64,000 bases of DNA from Microbacterium sp. (GTDB lineage Bacteria > Actinomycetota > Actinomycetes > Actinomycetales > Microbacteriaceae). The translations under genes and the position numbers were made by a program. Position 1 is the first letter of the stretch. The number at the start of each line of letters is the position of its first letter. Below are positions 51,634 through 59,149 of the stretch, piece by piece. The notes beneath the pieces were generated by a model. That model worked only from the letters and a program-made list of their open reading frames with translations. It was not told the DNA's origin and searched no databases. The stretch spans positions 62,001 through 126,000 of the forward strand of contig NZ_JAPSLI010000005.1 in the NCBI RefSeq assembly GCF_031180975.1. Direction: 5' to 3'.

Positions 51634-52617
51634 ATGAGCGCGGACCGACCATTCGACATCACCGTCAACCGAGTCAGAGACAGGGGAGGCGAGCCGCCCG
51701 ACTACCGGAAAGTGCGGCGTGCCCTGGCGGAGGGAACCATCCACAGAATCGCGCCGGGCGCGTTCGTCCTCGCGCGATCCTGGGAGCAGCTGTCGCCGAT
51801 GGAGCGGCACCGCGTCCGCGTCTTCGAAGCCGCGGACCGGTTGCGTGCGCCCGCGCTGATCTCGCACTTCGCGGCCGCCGCCGTGCACGGCATCGACATC
51901 CTCGGCCCCTGGCCGGAGCGCGTCGACGTGCGCGTGCCCCGGCGTGCGGGCGGACGATCATCCGGTCTGATCCGGCGGCACTGCCTGGGCGTCGACGAGG
52001 CGGATGCCGTCGACTGGCGGGGCCATCGCATCACCACGCCCGCACAGACGGCGGTCGACATCGCTGCGCTCAGCGATCACCTGCATGCAGTGGTGGTGTT
52101 CGATCAGGTCCTCTGGGCGCGCCGGCCGGGCGGACCGCTGGCCACTCTCGACGAGCTGTTCGCGCTCGTGGAGAGGCAGGTGTCGGCGAAGGGCTTCGCA
52201 CGGATACGCCGCGCCCTGGCATCCGCTTCCGCTCTCGCCGACTCGGTTCGCGAGTCGCAGAGCCGTGTGCTCATCCGCCGACTCGACTTCCCGGAGCCGG
52301 AACTGCAGAGGACGTTCCTGCTTCCGGATCGCAGATCGGCGCGCTCGGACTTCTACTTCCCCGACCAGGACCACATCGGCGAGTTCGACGGACTGGGCAA
52401 GTACCTCGACCCGCAGCTGTTGCAGGGCCGCACGCCGGAGCAGGCGCTGATCGAGGAGAAGGATCGCGCCGATGCGCTGCGGCGCATGGTCCGCGGCTTT
52501 TCGCGTTGGCGCACACCGGCGTTGCGCCGGCCGCGGGAGCTGTACGACATCCTCACTGCGGACGGGCTGCGCAGCCCGGTCCCGCCTCCGCCCGCTGGCC
52601 TCATCCTGCCGGACTGA
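51634..52617 (+). CDS. AbiEi-antitoxin-like / DUF559-like protein flanked by repeats
   Basis: 327 residues. The N-terminal part (FDITVNRVRDRGGEPPDYRKVRRALAEGTIHRIAPGAFV) resembles the winged-helix domain of AbiEi-type proteins. The C-terminal half has an endonuclease-like core RSDFYFPDQDHIGEFDGLGKY and RTPEQALIEEKDRADAL (acidic E-x-D plus K, as in Vsr/DUF559 folds). This is an abundant, mostly paralogous actinobacterial family without proven function; there is no AbiEii toxin partner here, so a working toxin-antitoxin system is not supported. AGGATG precedes ATG 51634; an in-frame GTG at 51601 is the alternative. Repeat copies A and B lie on either side. Confidence 0.75.
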   Translation: MSADRPFDITVNRVRDRGGEPPDYRKVRRALAEGTIHRIAPGAFVLARSWEQLSPMERHRVRVFEAADRLRAPALISHFAAAAVHGIDILGPWPERVDVRVPRRAGGRSSGLIRRHCLGVDEADAVDWRGHRITTPAQTAVDIAALSDHLHAVVVFDQVLWARRPGGPLATLDELFALVERQVSAKGFARIRRALASASALADSVRESQSRVLIRRLDFPEPELQRTFLLPDRRSARSDFYFPDQDHIGEFDGLGKYLDPQLLQGRTPEQALIEEKDRADALRRMVRGFSRWRTPALRRPRELYDILTADGLRSPVPPPPAGLILPD

Positions 52618-52622
52618 CCGCC

Positions 52623-52744
52623 GTCACACGTGGGCGGCAGCTTGTGGCATCCGCGCCATCGATCGATGTAGCGGATGCCGCATTCTGGCGCATACGTGGT
52701 GCGCGACGCGCTCGGGATACCGCATTCTGGCGCGGACGTGGTGC
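52623..52744 (+). repeat. Composite repeat element, copy B
   Basis: Same plan and orientation as copy A: GTCAC...GCTTGTG, hairpin head GCATCCGC/GCGGATGC (52647-52654 and 52671-52678) around ATCGATCGAT, and two tail units (GCATTCTGGCGC...ACGTGGTG). It starts six bases after the stop of the AbiEi-like gene, so A and B bracket that gene. 52745-52827 shows nothing further. Confidence 0.8.
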
Positions 52745-52827
52745 ATGGCCCGCTGTGACGCTGCGCGATGGACCCTGGTCGCGCACGTGTTCCCCGACGG
52801 TCTCACGGCGCCCGGGCCGGACTCCGG

Positions 52828-52833
52828 TAGAAT
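52828..52833 (+). promoter_or_regulatory. -10 box before the CNNM leader ORF
   Basis: TAGAAT, nine bases before ATG 52843. It predicts a transcript beginning at or within three bases of that ATG, so the leader ORF would be leaderless. The -35 region is poor. Confidence 0.5.
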
Positions 52834-52842
52834 CGTCGCACC

Positions 52843-52911
52843 ATGGAGGACCCCCCCAGTAGTACATCGCCCCACCGCCCGCCCCTCGTCCGCGAGGGGA
52901 GCAGCAGCTGA
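52843..52911 (+). CDS. Putative 22-residue proline-rich leader peptide upstream of CNNM transporter
   Basis: The ORF starts MEDPPSSTSPHRPP, continues to 22 residues and stops with a TGA whose last base is the A of the next ATG (TGATG, 52909-52913). It has no Shine-Dalgarno but sits just after a TAGAAT box. An acidic, proline-rich N-terminus and tight coupling to a putative Mg2+ transport gene resemble the MgtL-type leaders of enterobacterial mgtA, in which low Mg2+ destabilises ribosomes on such sequences. Translation of this ORF is not proven. Confidence 0.45.
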   Translation: MEDPPSSTSPHRPPLVREGSSS

Positions 52912-54227
52912 TGGAATACCTCCTGCTGGGCGTGGGGCTTCTGCTCATCGTGGGGACGGGACTGTTCGTCGCCAGCGAGTTCGCGCTCGTCAATCTCGAC
53001 CGTGCCGAACTGGAAGCACGCCAGGCGCGCGGCGAATCCCGGCTGTCGCTCACGATCCGTGCGCTGCGGATCACGTCGACGCACCTGTCTTCCGCTCAGC
53101 TCGGCATCACGCTGACCACGCTGCTCACCGGTTTCACGATGGAGCCGGCGATCTCGCACCTGCTCGCGCCGGTGCTCACCGCATGGGGGCTCGCTGAGGG
53201 CGCCGTCACGCCCGTCTCGGTCACGGTCGCGATGTTCGTCGCCACGGTGCTGTCGATGATCCTCGGCGAGCTGGTGCCGAAGAACTTCGCCCTCGCGCTG
53301 CCGCTGGCGACCGCGAAGCTGGTCATGCCGTTCCAGACCGCATTCACCGCCGTGTTCAAGCCCGCAGTGCTGCTGCTGAACGGCAGCGCCAACGCCGTGC
53401 TGCGCGCGATGGGCGTCGAGCCCAAGGAGGAGCTCTCCGGGGCCCGCACCGCCGAGGAGCTGTCGTCGCTGGTGCGCCGCTCCGCGAGCGCGGGCGTGCT
53501 GGAGAAGGACACCGCCACGCTGCTCGACCGCAGCCTGACCTTCGCGCGCCTCACGGCCGCGGACATCATGACGGCCCGTCCCAGCATGCACGCCATCTCC
53601 GTCGGCGACTCCGCCGACGACGTCGTCCAGCTGGCCCGGCGCACCGGCCACAGCCGCTTCCCGGTCTACGACGACGACCTCGATGACATCACCGGCATCG
53701 TGCACGTGAAAGCCGCCGTCTCCGTGCCCCGCGAGAAGCGCACCGAGGTGCCGGTCGGTGCGCTGAGCACCGAACCGCTGCGCGTGCCCGAGACCGTGCA
53801 CCTGGACGCACTCGTCGCCGAGCTGCGCGCGAAGGGCTATCAGCTGGCCGTCGTCGTCGACGAATACGGCGGCACCGCGGGGATCGTCACCCTGGAGGAC
53901 CTCATCGAGGAGATCGTCGGCGAGGTCTCCGACGAGCACGACCGCACCCGCGCCGGCATCGTGCGCCGGGTCGGGTCGGTGACCTTCCCGGGCGAGCTGC
54001 GACCGGACGAGCTGCTCAGTCGCACCGGCATCGAGGTGCCAGAGGGCGACGTGTACGACACCATCGGCGGCTACGTCATGAGTGTCCTGGAACGGGTCCC
54101 GGCTGTCGGGGACACCGTGCGCCTGGGCACCGGCACGCTCGAGGTGGTCCGCATGGACGGTCGGCGCGTCGACCGCATCCAGTACCGTCCCGACCCGGTC
54201 GAGACCGCGACGGAGGAGGACCGATGA
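52911..54227 (+). CDS. CNNM/CorC-type transporter (DUF21-CBS-CorC_HlyC)
   Basis: 438 residues. The DUF21 membrane domain (1-190) has SSAQLGITLTTLLTGFTMEP and MILGELVPKNFAL. A CBS pair follows (about 205-335; HSRFPVYDDDLDDITGIVHV, LAVVVDEYGGTAGIVTLEDLIEEIVG), and a C-terminal CorC/HlyC domain ends near YDTIGGYVMSVLERVPAVGD. Members transport Mg2+ or related cations, mostly as Na+-coupled exporters. GAGGGGAGC lies upstream of the ATG, inside the leader ORF. It is the first of two CNNM genes in tandem with ATGA overlap. Confidence 0.9.
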   Translation: MEYLLLGVGLLLIVGTGLFVASEFALVNLDRAELEARQARGESRLSLTIRALRITSTHLSSAQLGITLTTLLTGFTMEPAISHLLAPVLTAWGLAEGAVTPVSVTVAMFVATVLSMILGELVPKNFALALPLATAKLVMPFQTAFTAVFKPAVLLLNGSANAVLRAMGVEPKEELSGARTAEELSSLVRRSASAGVLEKDTATLLDRSLTFARLTAADIMTARPSMHAISVGDSADDVVQLARRTGHSRFPVYDDDLDDITGIVHVKAAVSVPREKRTEVPVGALSTEPLRVPETVHLDALVAELRAKGYQLAVVVDEYGGTAGIVTLEDLIEEIVGEVSDEHDRTRAGIVRRVGSVTFPGELRPDELLSRTGIEVPEGDVYDTIGGYVMSVLERVPAVGDTVRLGTGTLEVVRMDGRRVDRIQYRPDPVETATEEDR

Positions 54228-55297
54228 GCGACTGGGCCGGCCTGGTGTGGCTGGTGGTGCTGCTCGCCGCCAACGCCTTCTTCGTCGGTGCCGAGTTCGC
54301 CGTGATCTCGGCGCGCCGCTCGCAGATCGAGCCGCTGGCCGAGCGCGGCTCGCGCGCCGCCAAGACGGCGCTGTACGCGATGGAGCACGCGACCCTCATG
54401 CTCGCCACCTCCCAGCTCGGCATCACGATCTGCTCGCTGCTGATCCTCAACGTCTCGGAGCCGGCGATCCACCACCTGCTGGAGATCCCGATGCACGCGA
54501 TCGGCTGGGACGAGGGGGTCGTCTCGGTCGTCTCGTTCCTGATCACCCTGGCGTTCGTGTCGTTCCTGCACGTGGTGTTCGGCGAGATGGTGCCGAAGAA
54601 CCTGGCCTTCTCGGTGCCCGACCGCGCCGTGCTGGTGCTCGCGACCCCGCTGGTGTGGGTGTCGCGGGCGTTCAAGCACGTGATCTGGCTGCTGAATGCG
54701 ACGGCGAACGGCGTGCTGCGCCTGTTTCGCGTCGAGCCGAAGAGCGAGGCCGCGTCCGCCTTCACGATCGACGAGGTGGCGACGATCGTCGACCGCTCCC
54801 GCCGCGAGGGCGTGCTGACGGATGCCGCCGGCACCGTCGCCGCCGCCGTCGAGTTCACCGACAAGAAAGCGCGCGACGTCGCCGTACCCCTCGCGGACCT
54901 GGTGACGCTGCCGCAGACGGTCACGCCGGAGGACATCGAGCGCGCCGTGGCCCGCTACGGCTTCTCGCGCTACGTGATCGTGGACGACGAGCAGACGCCG
55001 GTCGGATACGTGCACCTGAAGGACATCCTGCGGGCGGCGGAGGGGGCGGATGCCGCGGAGCGCGCGGCCACGCCGTTGCCGGCCAAGCGGATCCACCACA
55101 TGGTGCCCGTGCAGGAGGACACCGACCTGGAGGACGCGCTCGCCGCGATGCGTCGCGCCGGCCGTCACCTGGCGCGTGTGCGCGACCTCAACGGCGACAC
55201 GACCGCGGTGCTCTTCCTCGAGGACATCCTGGAGGAGCTCATCGGCGAGGTGCAGGACGCCACCCGACGCGGCCACCCCGGCACCGAGCGGCGCTGA
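54224..55297 (+). CDS. CNNM-type transporter, short form without CorC_HlyC domain
   Basis: 357 residues. The DUF21 domain (1-185) shows LATSQLGITICSLLILNVSEP and VFGEMVPKNLAFSVPDRAVL, and the CBS region (about 200-345) shows GFSRYVIVDDEQTPVGYVHLKDIL and ARVRDLNGDTTAVLFLEDILEELIG. Unlike its upstream neighbour it ends after the CBS pair, with no CorC/HlyC domain. The start overlaps the previous stop (ATGA). A heteromeric pair is suggested by the tandem arrangement common in actinobacteria. Confidence 0.9.
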   Translation: MSDWAGLVWLVVLLAANAFFVGAEFAVISARRSQIEPLAERGSRAAKTALYAMEHATLMLATSQLGITICSLLILNVSEPAIHHLLEIPMHAIGWDEGVVSVVSFLITLAFVSFLHVVFGEMVPKNLAFSVPDRAVLVLATPLVWVSRAFKHVIWLLNATANGVLRLFRVEPKSEAASAFTIDEVATIVDRSRREGVLTDAAGTVAAAVEFTDKKARDVAVPLADLVTLPQTVTPEDIERAVARYGFSRYVIVDDEQTPVGYVHLKDILRAAEGADAAERAATPLPAKRIHHMVPVQEDTDLEDALAAMRRAGRHLARVRDLNGDTTAVLFLEDILEELIGEVQDATRRGHPGTERR

Positions 55298-55309
55298 CCG
55301 AGCGGCGTC

Positions 55310-55328
55310 CCCGGCGTGGGGCGCCGGG
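55310..55328. terminator. Short GC hairpin between convergent genes
   Basis: CCCGGCG (55310-55316) pairs with CGCCGGG (55322-55328), loop TGGGG, between the CNNM gene (ends 55297) and the old yellow enzyme gene (ends 55346). No T-run, so moderate support only. Confidence 0.4.
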
Positions 55329-55345
55329 CTCCGCCCCGACGCAGG

Positions 55346-56413
55346 TCAGCGCCAGCGCGCCCGCAGATACTGCGGCGGCCACGGCACGTCCACGCCGAGC
55401 TCGTGCGCGGCCCGCAGACCGAAGTGCGGATCGCGGAGCCACTCCCGTCCGGCGAAGATCGCGTCGGCCGCGCCCGAGGCCAGCACCTGCTCGGCGTGCT
55501 CCGCGGCGGTGATCAGCCCCACCGCCGTCGTGGGGATCCGCCCGCCCTGGCGCACGGTGTCCGCGAGCGGCACCTGATAGCCGGGTCCGAGTTCGATGCG
55601 CTGGTGCGCCACGAGGCCGCCGCTGGACACGTCGACGAGATCGGCCCCGTGCGCGGTGCACCACGCACCGACCTGCGCGGCTTCGTCGGGAGTGAAACCG
55701 CCGTCGGCGTGATCCGTCGCGGAGATCCGCACGAAGACAGGGACGTTCTGGCCCGCCGTGCGCCGCACCGCGTCCAGCACCTCGATCAGCAGGCGCGCGC
55801 GGTTCTCCAGCGAGCCGCCGTACTCGTCGTCGCGCTGGTTCGACAGCGGCGACAGGAACTCGTGCAACAGGTAGCCGTGTGCGGCATGCACCTCCAGCAC
55901 GTCGAATCCGGCATCCAGCGCTCGGCGAGCGGCATCCTCGAACGCCGTCACGACGGCGCGGATGCCGGACCGGACCAGCGCGACCGGCTCGGCGAAGCCC
56001 TCGAACGCGATCGCCGACGGTGCCACGGTGGTCCAGCCGCCCTCGGCGACCGGCACCGAACCGCGCTGCTCCGCCCACGGCCACCACGTCGACGCCTTGC
56101 GGCCGGCGTGGGCGAGCTGGATGCCGGCGACGGCGCCGCGGTCGTGGATCGCCTGCACGATCGGCGCCCAGGAGTCGCGCTGGGCGTCGTTCCACAAACC
56201 GGTGTCGCGCGGGGAGATGCGCCCCTCGGGAACCACAGCGGTCGCCTCGGCGACGATCAGCCCGGCGCCACCCGACGCGAACTGGGCGAGGTGGGTGTGA
56301 TGCCACTCCTGCGGTACGCCGTCGACCGCGCTGTACATGCACATCGGCGACACCCACAGTCGGTTGCGGAACGTGACGGAACGGAAGGTCAGCGGGGAGA
56401 AGAGAAGACTCAC
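55346..56413 (-). CDS. Old yellow enzyme family NADH:flavin oxidoreductase (YqjM-like)
   Basis: 355 residues in a TIM barrel. FRNRLWVSPMCMYSAVDG has the YqjM-type Cys that tunes FMN, AGIQLAHAGRKAS carries the HxGR-type substrate site, VLEVHAAHGYLLHEFLSPLSN is the active-site loop, and VGLITAAEHAEQVLASGAADAIFAGRE binds the FMN phosphate. Such enzymes reduce activated C=C bonds of enones and nitro compounds with NAD(P)H; the physiological substrate is unknown. It is transcribed away from nnrD, whose start lies 53 bases from its own start. Confidence 0.9.
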   Translation of the reverse strand: MSLLFSPLTFRSVTFRNRLWVSPMCMYSAVDGVPQEWHHTHLAQFASGGAGLIVAEATAVVPEGRISPRDTGLWNDAQRDSWAPIVQAIHDRGAVAGIQLAHAGRKASTWWPWAEQRGSVPVAEGGWTTVAPSAIAFEGFAEPVALVRSGIRAVVTAFEDAARRALDAGFDVLEVHAAHGYLLHEFLSPLSNQRDDEYGGSLENRARLLIEVLDAVRRTAGQNVPVFVRISATDHADGGFTPDEAAQVGAWCTAHGADLVDVSSGGLVAHQRIELGPGYQVPLADTVRQGGRIPTTAVGLITAAEHAEQVLASGAADAIFAGREWLRDPHFGLRAAHELGVDVPWPPQYLRARWR

Positions 56414-56466
56414 CCTTCGACGGTAGCCGCCGCGGCGACCGACACGGGCCGCGCTAACGTGGATCC

Positions 56467-57294
56467 ATGGTCCGCGAGTGGTCGAGGAGTGACACCGTCG
56501 GCTTCCTGCGCATCCCCGGGCCGGACGACGACAAGTACTCGCGCGGTGTGGTCGCCATCCGCACCGGCTCGGCGGACTACCCCGGCGCAGCCGTCCTCGG
56601 CGTGGAGGCGGCGTGGCGGGCCGGCGCGGGTTACGTCCGCTACGTGGGCGGAGCAGCGGATGCCGTCCTCGCCCGCCGCCCGGAGACCGTGGCAGGTCCG
56701 GACATCGGCCGCACCCGCCCCGGGGCCTGGGTGATCGGGTCGGGCACGGATGCCGCGTCGCGCACGGCCGAGGAGGAGAGCGCGCTGCGTGACATCCTCA
56801 CCGGCGACGTTCCCGTCGTCGTCGACGCCGGCGCCCTCGATCTCGCCCCCGGCGCGCGGGCGCCGCTGATCCTCACCCCGCACGCGGGGGAGTTCGCGCG
56901 GTTCTGCGAGCGCATCGGCGCGCAGGCGGACCTGTCCGGTGAGGCGCGCGCCACCACGGTGGCCGCCGTCGCGGTCCGACTCGGGCAGACCGTGCTGCTC
57001 AAGGGCTCCCGCACGCTGGTGTCGGCACCCGACGGCGAGGTCATCCGGCTCGAGGAGGCTCCGGCCTGGCTGGCCACCGCCGGGGCCGGGGACGTGCTCG
57101 CCGGTGTCATCGGCGCCCTCGTCGCCGCGAATCCGGGCGGCGCCCTCGCCGAGGCGGCCGCCGCTGCCGCCTGGCTGCACGCGTACGCCGCGCGGCTCGC
57201 CGCCGGCACCGTGGGCGGCGCACCGGGGCATCCGATCGTCGCGCTCGACGTCGCCGAGGCTCTCCCGCGCGCCATCGCGGACCTGCTGTCGTGA
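56467..57294 (+). CDS. nnrD: ADP-dependent NAD(P)H-hydrate dehydratase
   Basis: 275 residues, ribokinase-like. PGPDDDKYSRGVVAI, VVVDAGALDLAPGARAPLILTP, PHAGEFARF, LLKGSRTLVSAP and the catalytic AWLATAGAGDVLAGV near residue 205 are the NnrD/CARKD signatures. It repairs damaged NADHX/NADPHX using ADP. The epimerase domain (NnrE) is not fused. ATG 56467 follows TAACGT by six bases with no Shine-Dalgarno. It begins a plus-strand run (nnrD, GT87, thiamine-binding, unknown); the GT87 start overlaps its stop (GTGA). Confidence 0.92.
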   Translation: MVREWSRSDTVGFLRIPGPDDDKYSRGVVAIRTGSADYPGAAVLGVEAAWRAGAGYVRYVGGAADAVLARRPETVAGPDIGRTRPGAWVIGSGTDAASRTAEEESALRDILTGDVPVVVDAGALDLAPGARAPLILTPHAGEFARFCERIGAQADLSGEARATTVAAVAVRLGQTVLLKGSRTLVSAPDGEVIRLEEAPAWLATAGAGDVLAGVIGALVAANPGGALAEAAAAAAWLHAYAARLAAGTVGGAPGHPIVALDVAEALPRAIADLLS

Positions 57295-58502
57295 GGCGCC
57301 GTGTCGCCGCGCTGTGGGCGGCTTTCGTGGCCGCGCACGCGCTGACGGCGTGGCTCGGATGGGTGCTGCCCAGCCAGCCGATGGGCGACGTCGTGCTGGT
57401 GTACCAGCCGTGGTCCGCATCGGCGCTGTCGGACGGGGCCGTCGTCGGTGTCACCGAGCCGTGGGTGTACCCGCAGCTCGCCCTGCTGCCCATGCTCGCC
57501 GCGCAGGGCGTCGCGGCGCCGCTCACCGGGCTGCTCGGCGCCGAGGCCGCGTACCTGGTCGCCTGGGCGATGCTGGTGACCGCCCTGGATCTGCTCGGCT
57601 TCGCCGTCCTCGTCGGGCGGGGCCGGAGCACGCGGCGCAACGCGGCCGGCTGGTTCTGGTGCGCGGCGCTGACGCTCCTCGGCCCCATCGCGCTGTACCG
57701 CATCGACGCCGTGACCGTCCCGCTCGCCGTCGCGGGCGCCGTGTGGCTGGGTGCGCGTCCACGCGCGGGCGCAGCGCTGCTTGCGATCGGCGCATGGATC
57801 AAGATCTGGCCCGGCGCCGTGGTGCTCGCGGCCGGCGTCGCGCTGCGGCAGCGGATCGCGGTGCTGCTCACGGGCGCCGCGACCACCGCCGCGGTCATCG
57901 CGGTGCTGTTCCTGCTCGGCGCGGACCGGGAACTGCTCGGCTTCCTCGGCGAGCAGACCGCCCGCGGCCTGCAGATCGAGTCCGTCGCCGCCACGCCGTT
58001 CCTGTGGATGGCCGTCGCCGGTTCGGCATCCATCGCCTACAGCTTCGACATTCTCACCTTCCAGATCCGCGCCGGGGGAGCGGATGCCGTCGCCGCGGCG
58101 CTCACACCGGTCATGGCGGTCGCGGTCGCCGGCGTTCTCGTCATCGGAGTGCTCAGCGCACGACGCGGCGCCGCCTGGCAGCGGCTGCTGCCGCCCCTCA
58201 CCCTCGCCCTGGTGACCGCGCTCATCGCGACCAACAAGGTCGGCTCCCCGCAGTTCCAGACCTGGCTGTTCGCGCCGGTCATCCTCTGGCTGGTGCTCGA
58301 CCGTGCTCGCGCGGCCACGCCCGCCGCATGCACGCTGCTGCTGTGCGCGCTCACCTTCGCCGTGTACCCGCTCACCTACGACGGTCTGCTGCGCGCCGAC
58401 GTGCTGCCTGTCGTGCTGGTGACCGTCCGCAACATCCTGCTCGTCCTGCTGTTCGCCCACTCGGTGCGCGCTATCCTGCGTGTTCCGGCCCACACCCGCT
58501 GA
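57291..58502 (+). CDS. GT87-family (DUF2029) mannosyltransferase-like membrane protein
   Basis: 403 residues with 9-10 membrane helices. The early loop QPMGDVVLVYQPWS has the acidic residues and VTEPWVYPQLALLPML follows, as in DUF2029/GT87 polyprenyl-phosphate-mannose-dependent glycosyltransferases; GAWIKIWPGAVVL and NKVGSPQFQTWLFAP are also family-like. It probably adds a sugar to an envelope glycan or lipid from the outer membrane face. Target unknown. Coupled to nnrD by a GTGA overlap. Confidence 0.8.
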   Translation: MRRRVAALWAAFVAAHALTAWLGWVLPSQPMGDVVLVYQPWSASALSDGAVVGVTEPWVYPQLALLPMLAAQGVAAPLTGLLGAEAAYLVAWAMLVTALDLLGFAVLVGRGRSTRRNAAGWFWCAALTLLGPIALYRIDAVTVPLAVAGAVWLGARPRAGAALLAIGAWIKIWPGAVVLAAGVALRQRIAVLLTGAATTAAVIAVLFLLGADRELLGFLGEQTARGLQIESVAATPFLWMAVAGSASIAYSFDILTFQIRAGGADAVAAALTPVMAVAVAGVLVIGVLSARRGAAWQRLLPPLTLALVTALIATNKVGSPQFQTWLFAPVILWLVLDRARAATPAACTLLLCALTFAVYPLTYDGLLRADVLPVVLVTVRNILLVLLFAHSVRAILRVPAHTR

Positions 58503-58515
58503 TCTCGGAGGAACC

Positions 58516-58833
58516 ATGCTCGTCGCATTCTCAGTCGCCCCGTCAGGAACCGGCCGCGAGGACGGATCCGTCCACGACGCGGTCGCCGCCGCAGTGCGGG
58601 TCGTCCGCGAATCCGGCCTGCCGCACCGCACCACGAGCATGTTCACCGAGATCGAAGGGCCGGACTGGGACACCGTGATGGATGTCGTCAAGCGGGCCAC
58701 CGAGGCGGTGCTGCCGTTCGGATCGCGCGTGTCCCTGGTGCTGAAGGCCGACATCCGCCCGGGCTACACCGGCGAGCTGGACGGCAAGATCGAGCGCCTG
58801 GAGCGCGCCATCGGCGAGACCGAGGCGGAGTGA
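58516..58833 (+). CDS. Thiamine-binding protein, MTH1187/YkoF type
   Basis: 105 residues, a single ferredoxin-like domain: MLVAFSVAPSGTGREDGSVHDAVAAAVR, VRESGLPHRTTSMFTEIEGPDWDTVM and LVLKADIRPGYTGELDGK. It matches the MTH1187 family, which binds thiamine or hydroxymethylpyrimidine precursors. GGAGGA lies before ATG 58516; the frame extends upstream into the GT87 gene, but this start is the clear one. No thiamine riboswitch is visible. Confidence 0.88.
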   Translation: MLVAFSVAPSGTGREDGSVHDAVAAAVRVVRESGLPHRTTSMFTEIEGPDWDTVMDVVKRATEAVLPFGSRVSLVLKADIRPGYTGELDGKIERLERAIGETEAE

Positions 58834-58837
58834 GCCG

Positions 58838-59140
58838 ATGAGCGACACCCGCAGCGACCCCACCCTCGAACAGCAGCGGCTGATCGACGTGGGCGTCGGC
58901 TACTGGCGGCGCATGGTCGCCGAGGACGCGCCGCTGTCGGTCGAGCTGCTGCCCGAGGACGATGCCGTCGTCGTCGCGCACGCGGCACGCGGCGGCGGCC
59001 GGATCTACGTGGCGGCCGACGAGTCGGCGCTGTTCGCGGCGTCGTCCGCCCCGCCGCACGAGGCCCTGGAAGTGTTCCGCTCGGGACGGCGCACCCCGCC
59101 CGAGCACTTCCGCCCGCGGGGCGGCGGCCGGGGCCGGTAG
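58838..59140 (+). CDS. Small uncharacterised protein
   Basis: 100 residues. DPTLEQQRLIDVGVGYWRRMVAED, LPEDDAVVVAHAARGGGRIYVAAD and a basic arginine/glycine-rich tail (PRGGGRGR). Acidic N-terminal helix, short beta region, no membrane segment. Four bases after the thiamine-binding gene and read-through in the same operon. I do not recognise it. Confidence 0.65.
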   Translation: MSDTRSDPTLEQQRLIDVGVGYWRRMVAEDAPLSVELLPEDDAVVVAHAARGGGRIYVAADESALFAASSAPPHEALEVFRSGRRTPPEHFRPRGGGRGR

Positions 59141-59149
59141 AATCGCCCG

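Noticed and set aside
51634..52617. Functional AbiE toxin-antitoxin system
   Set aside because: Only the AbiEi-like protein is present, with no AbiEii nucleotidyltransferase on either side; the C-terminal half looks like a DUF559/Vsr-type domain instead.
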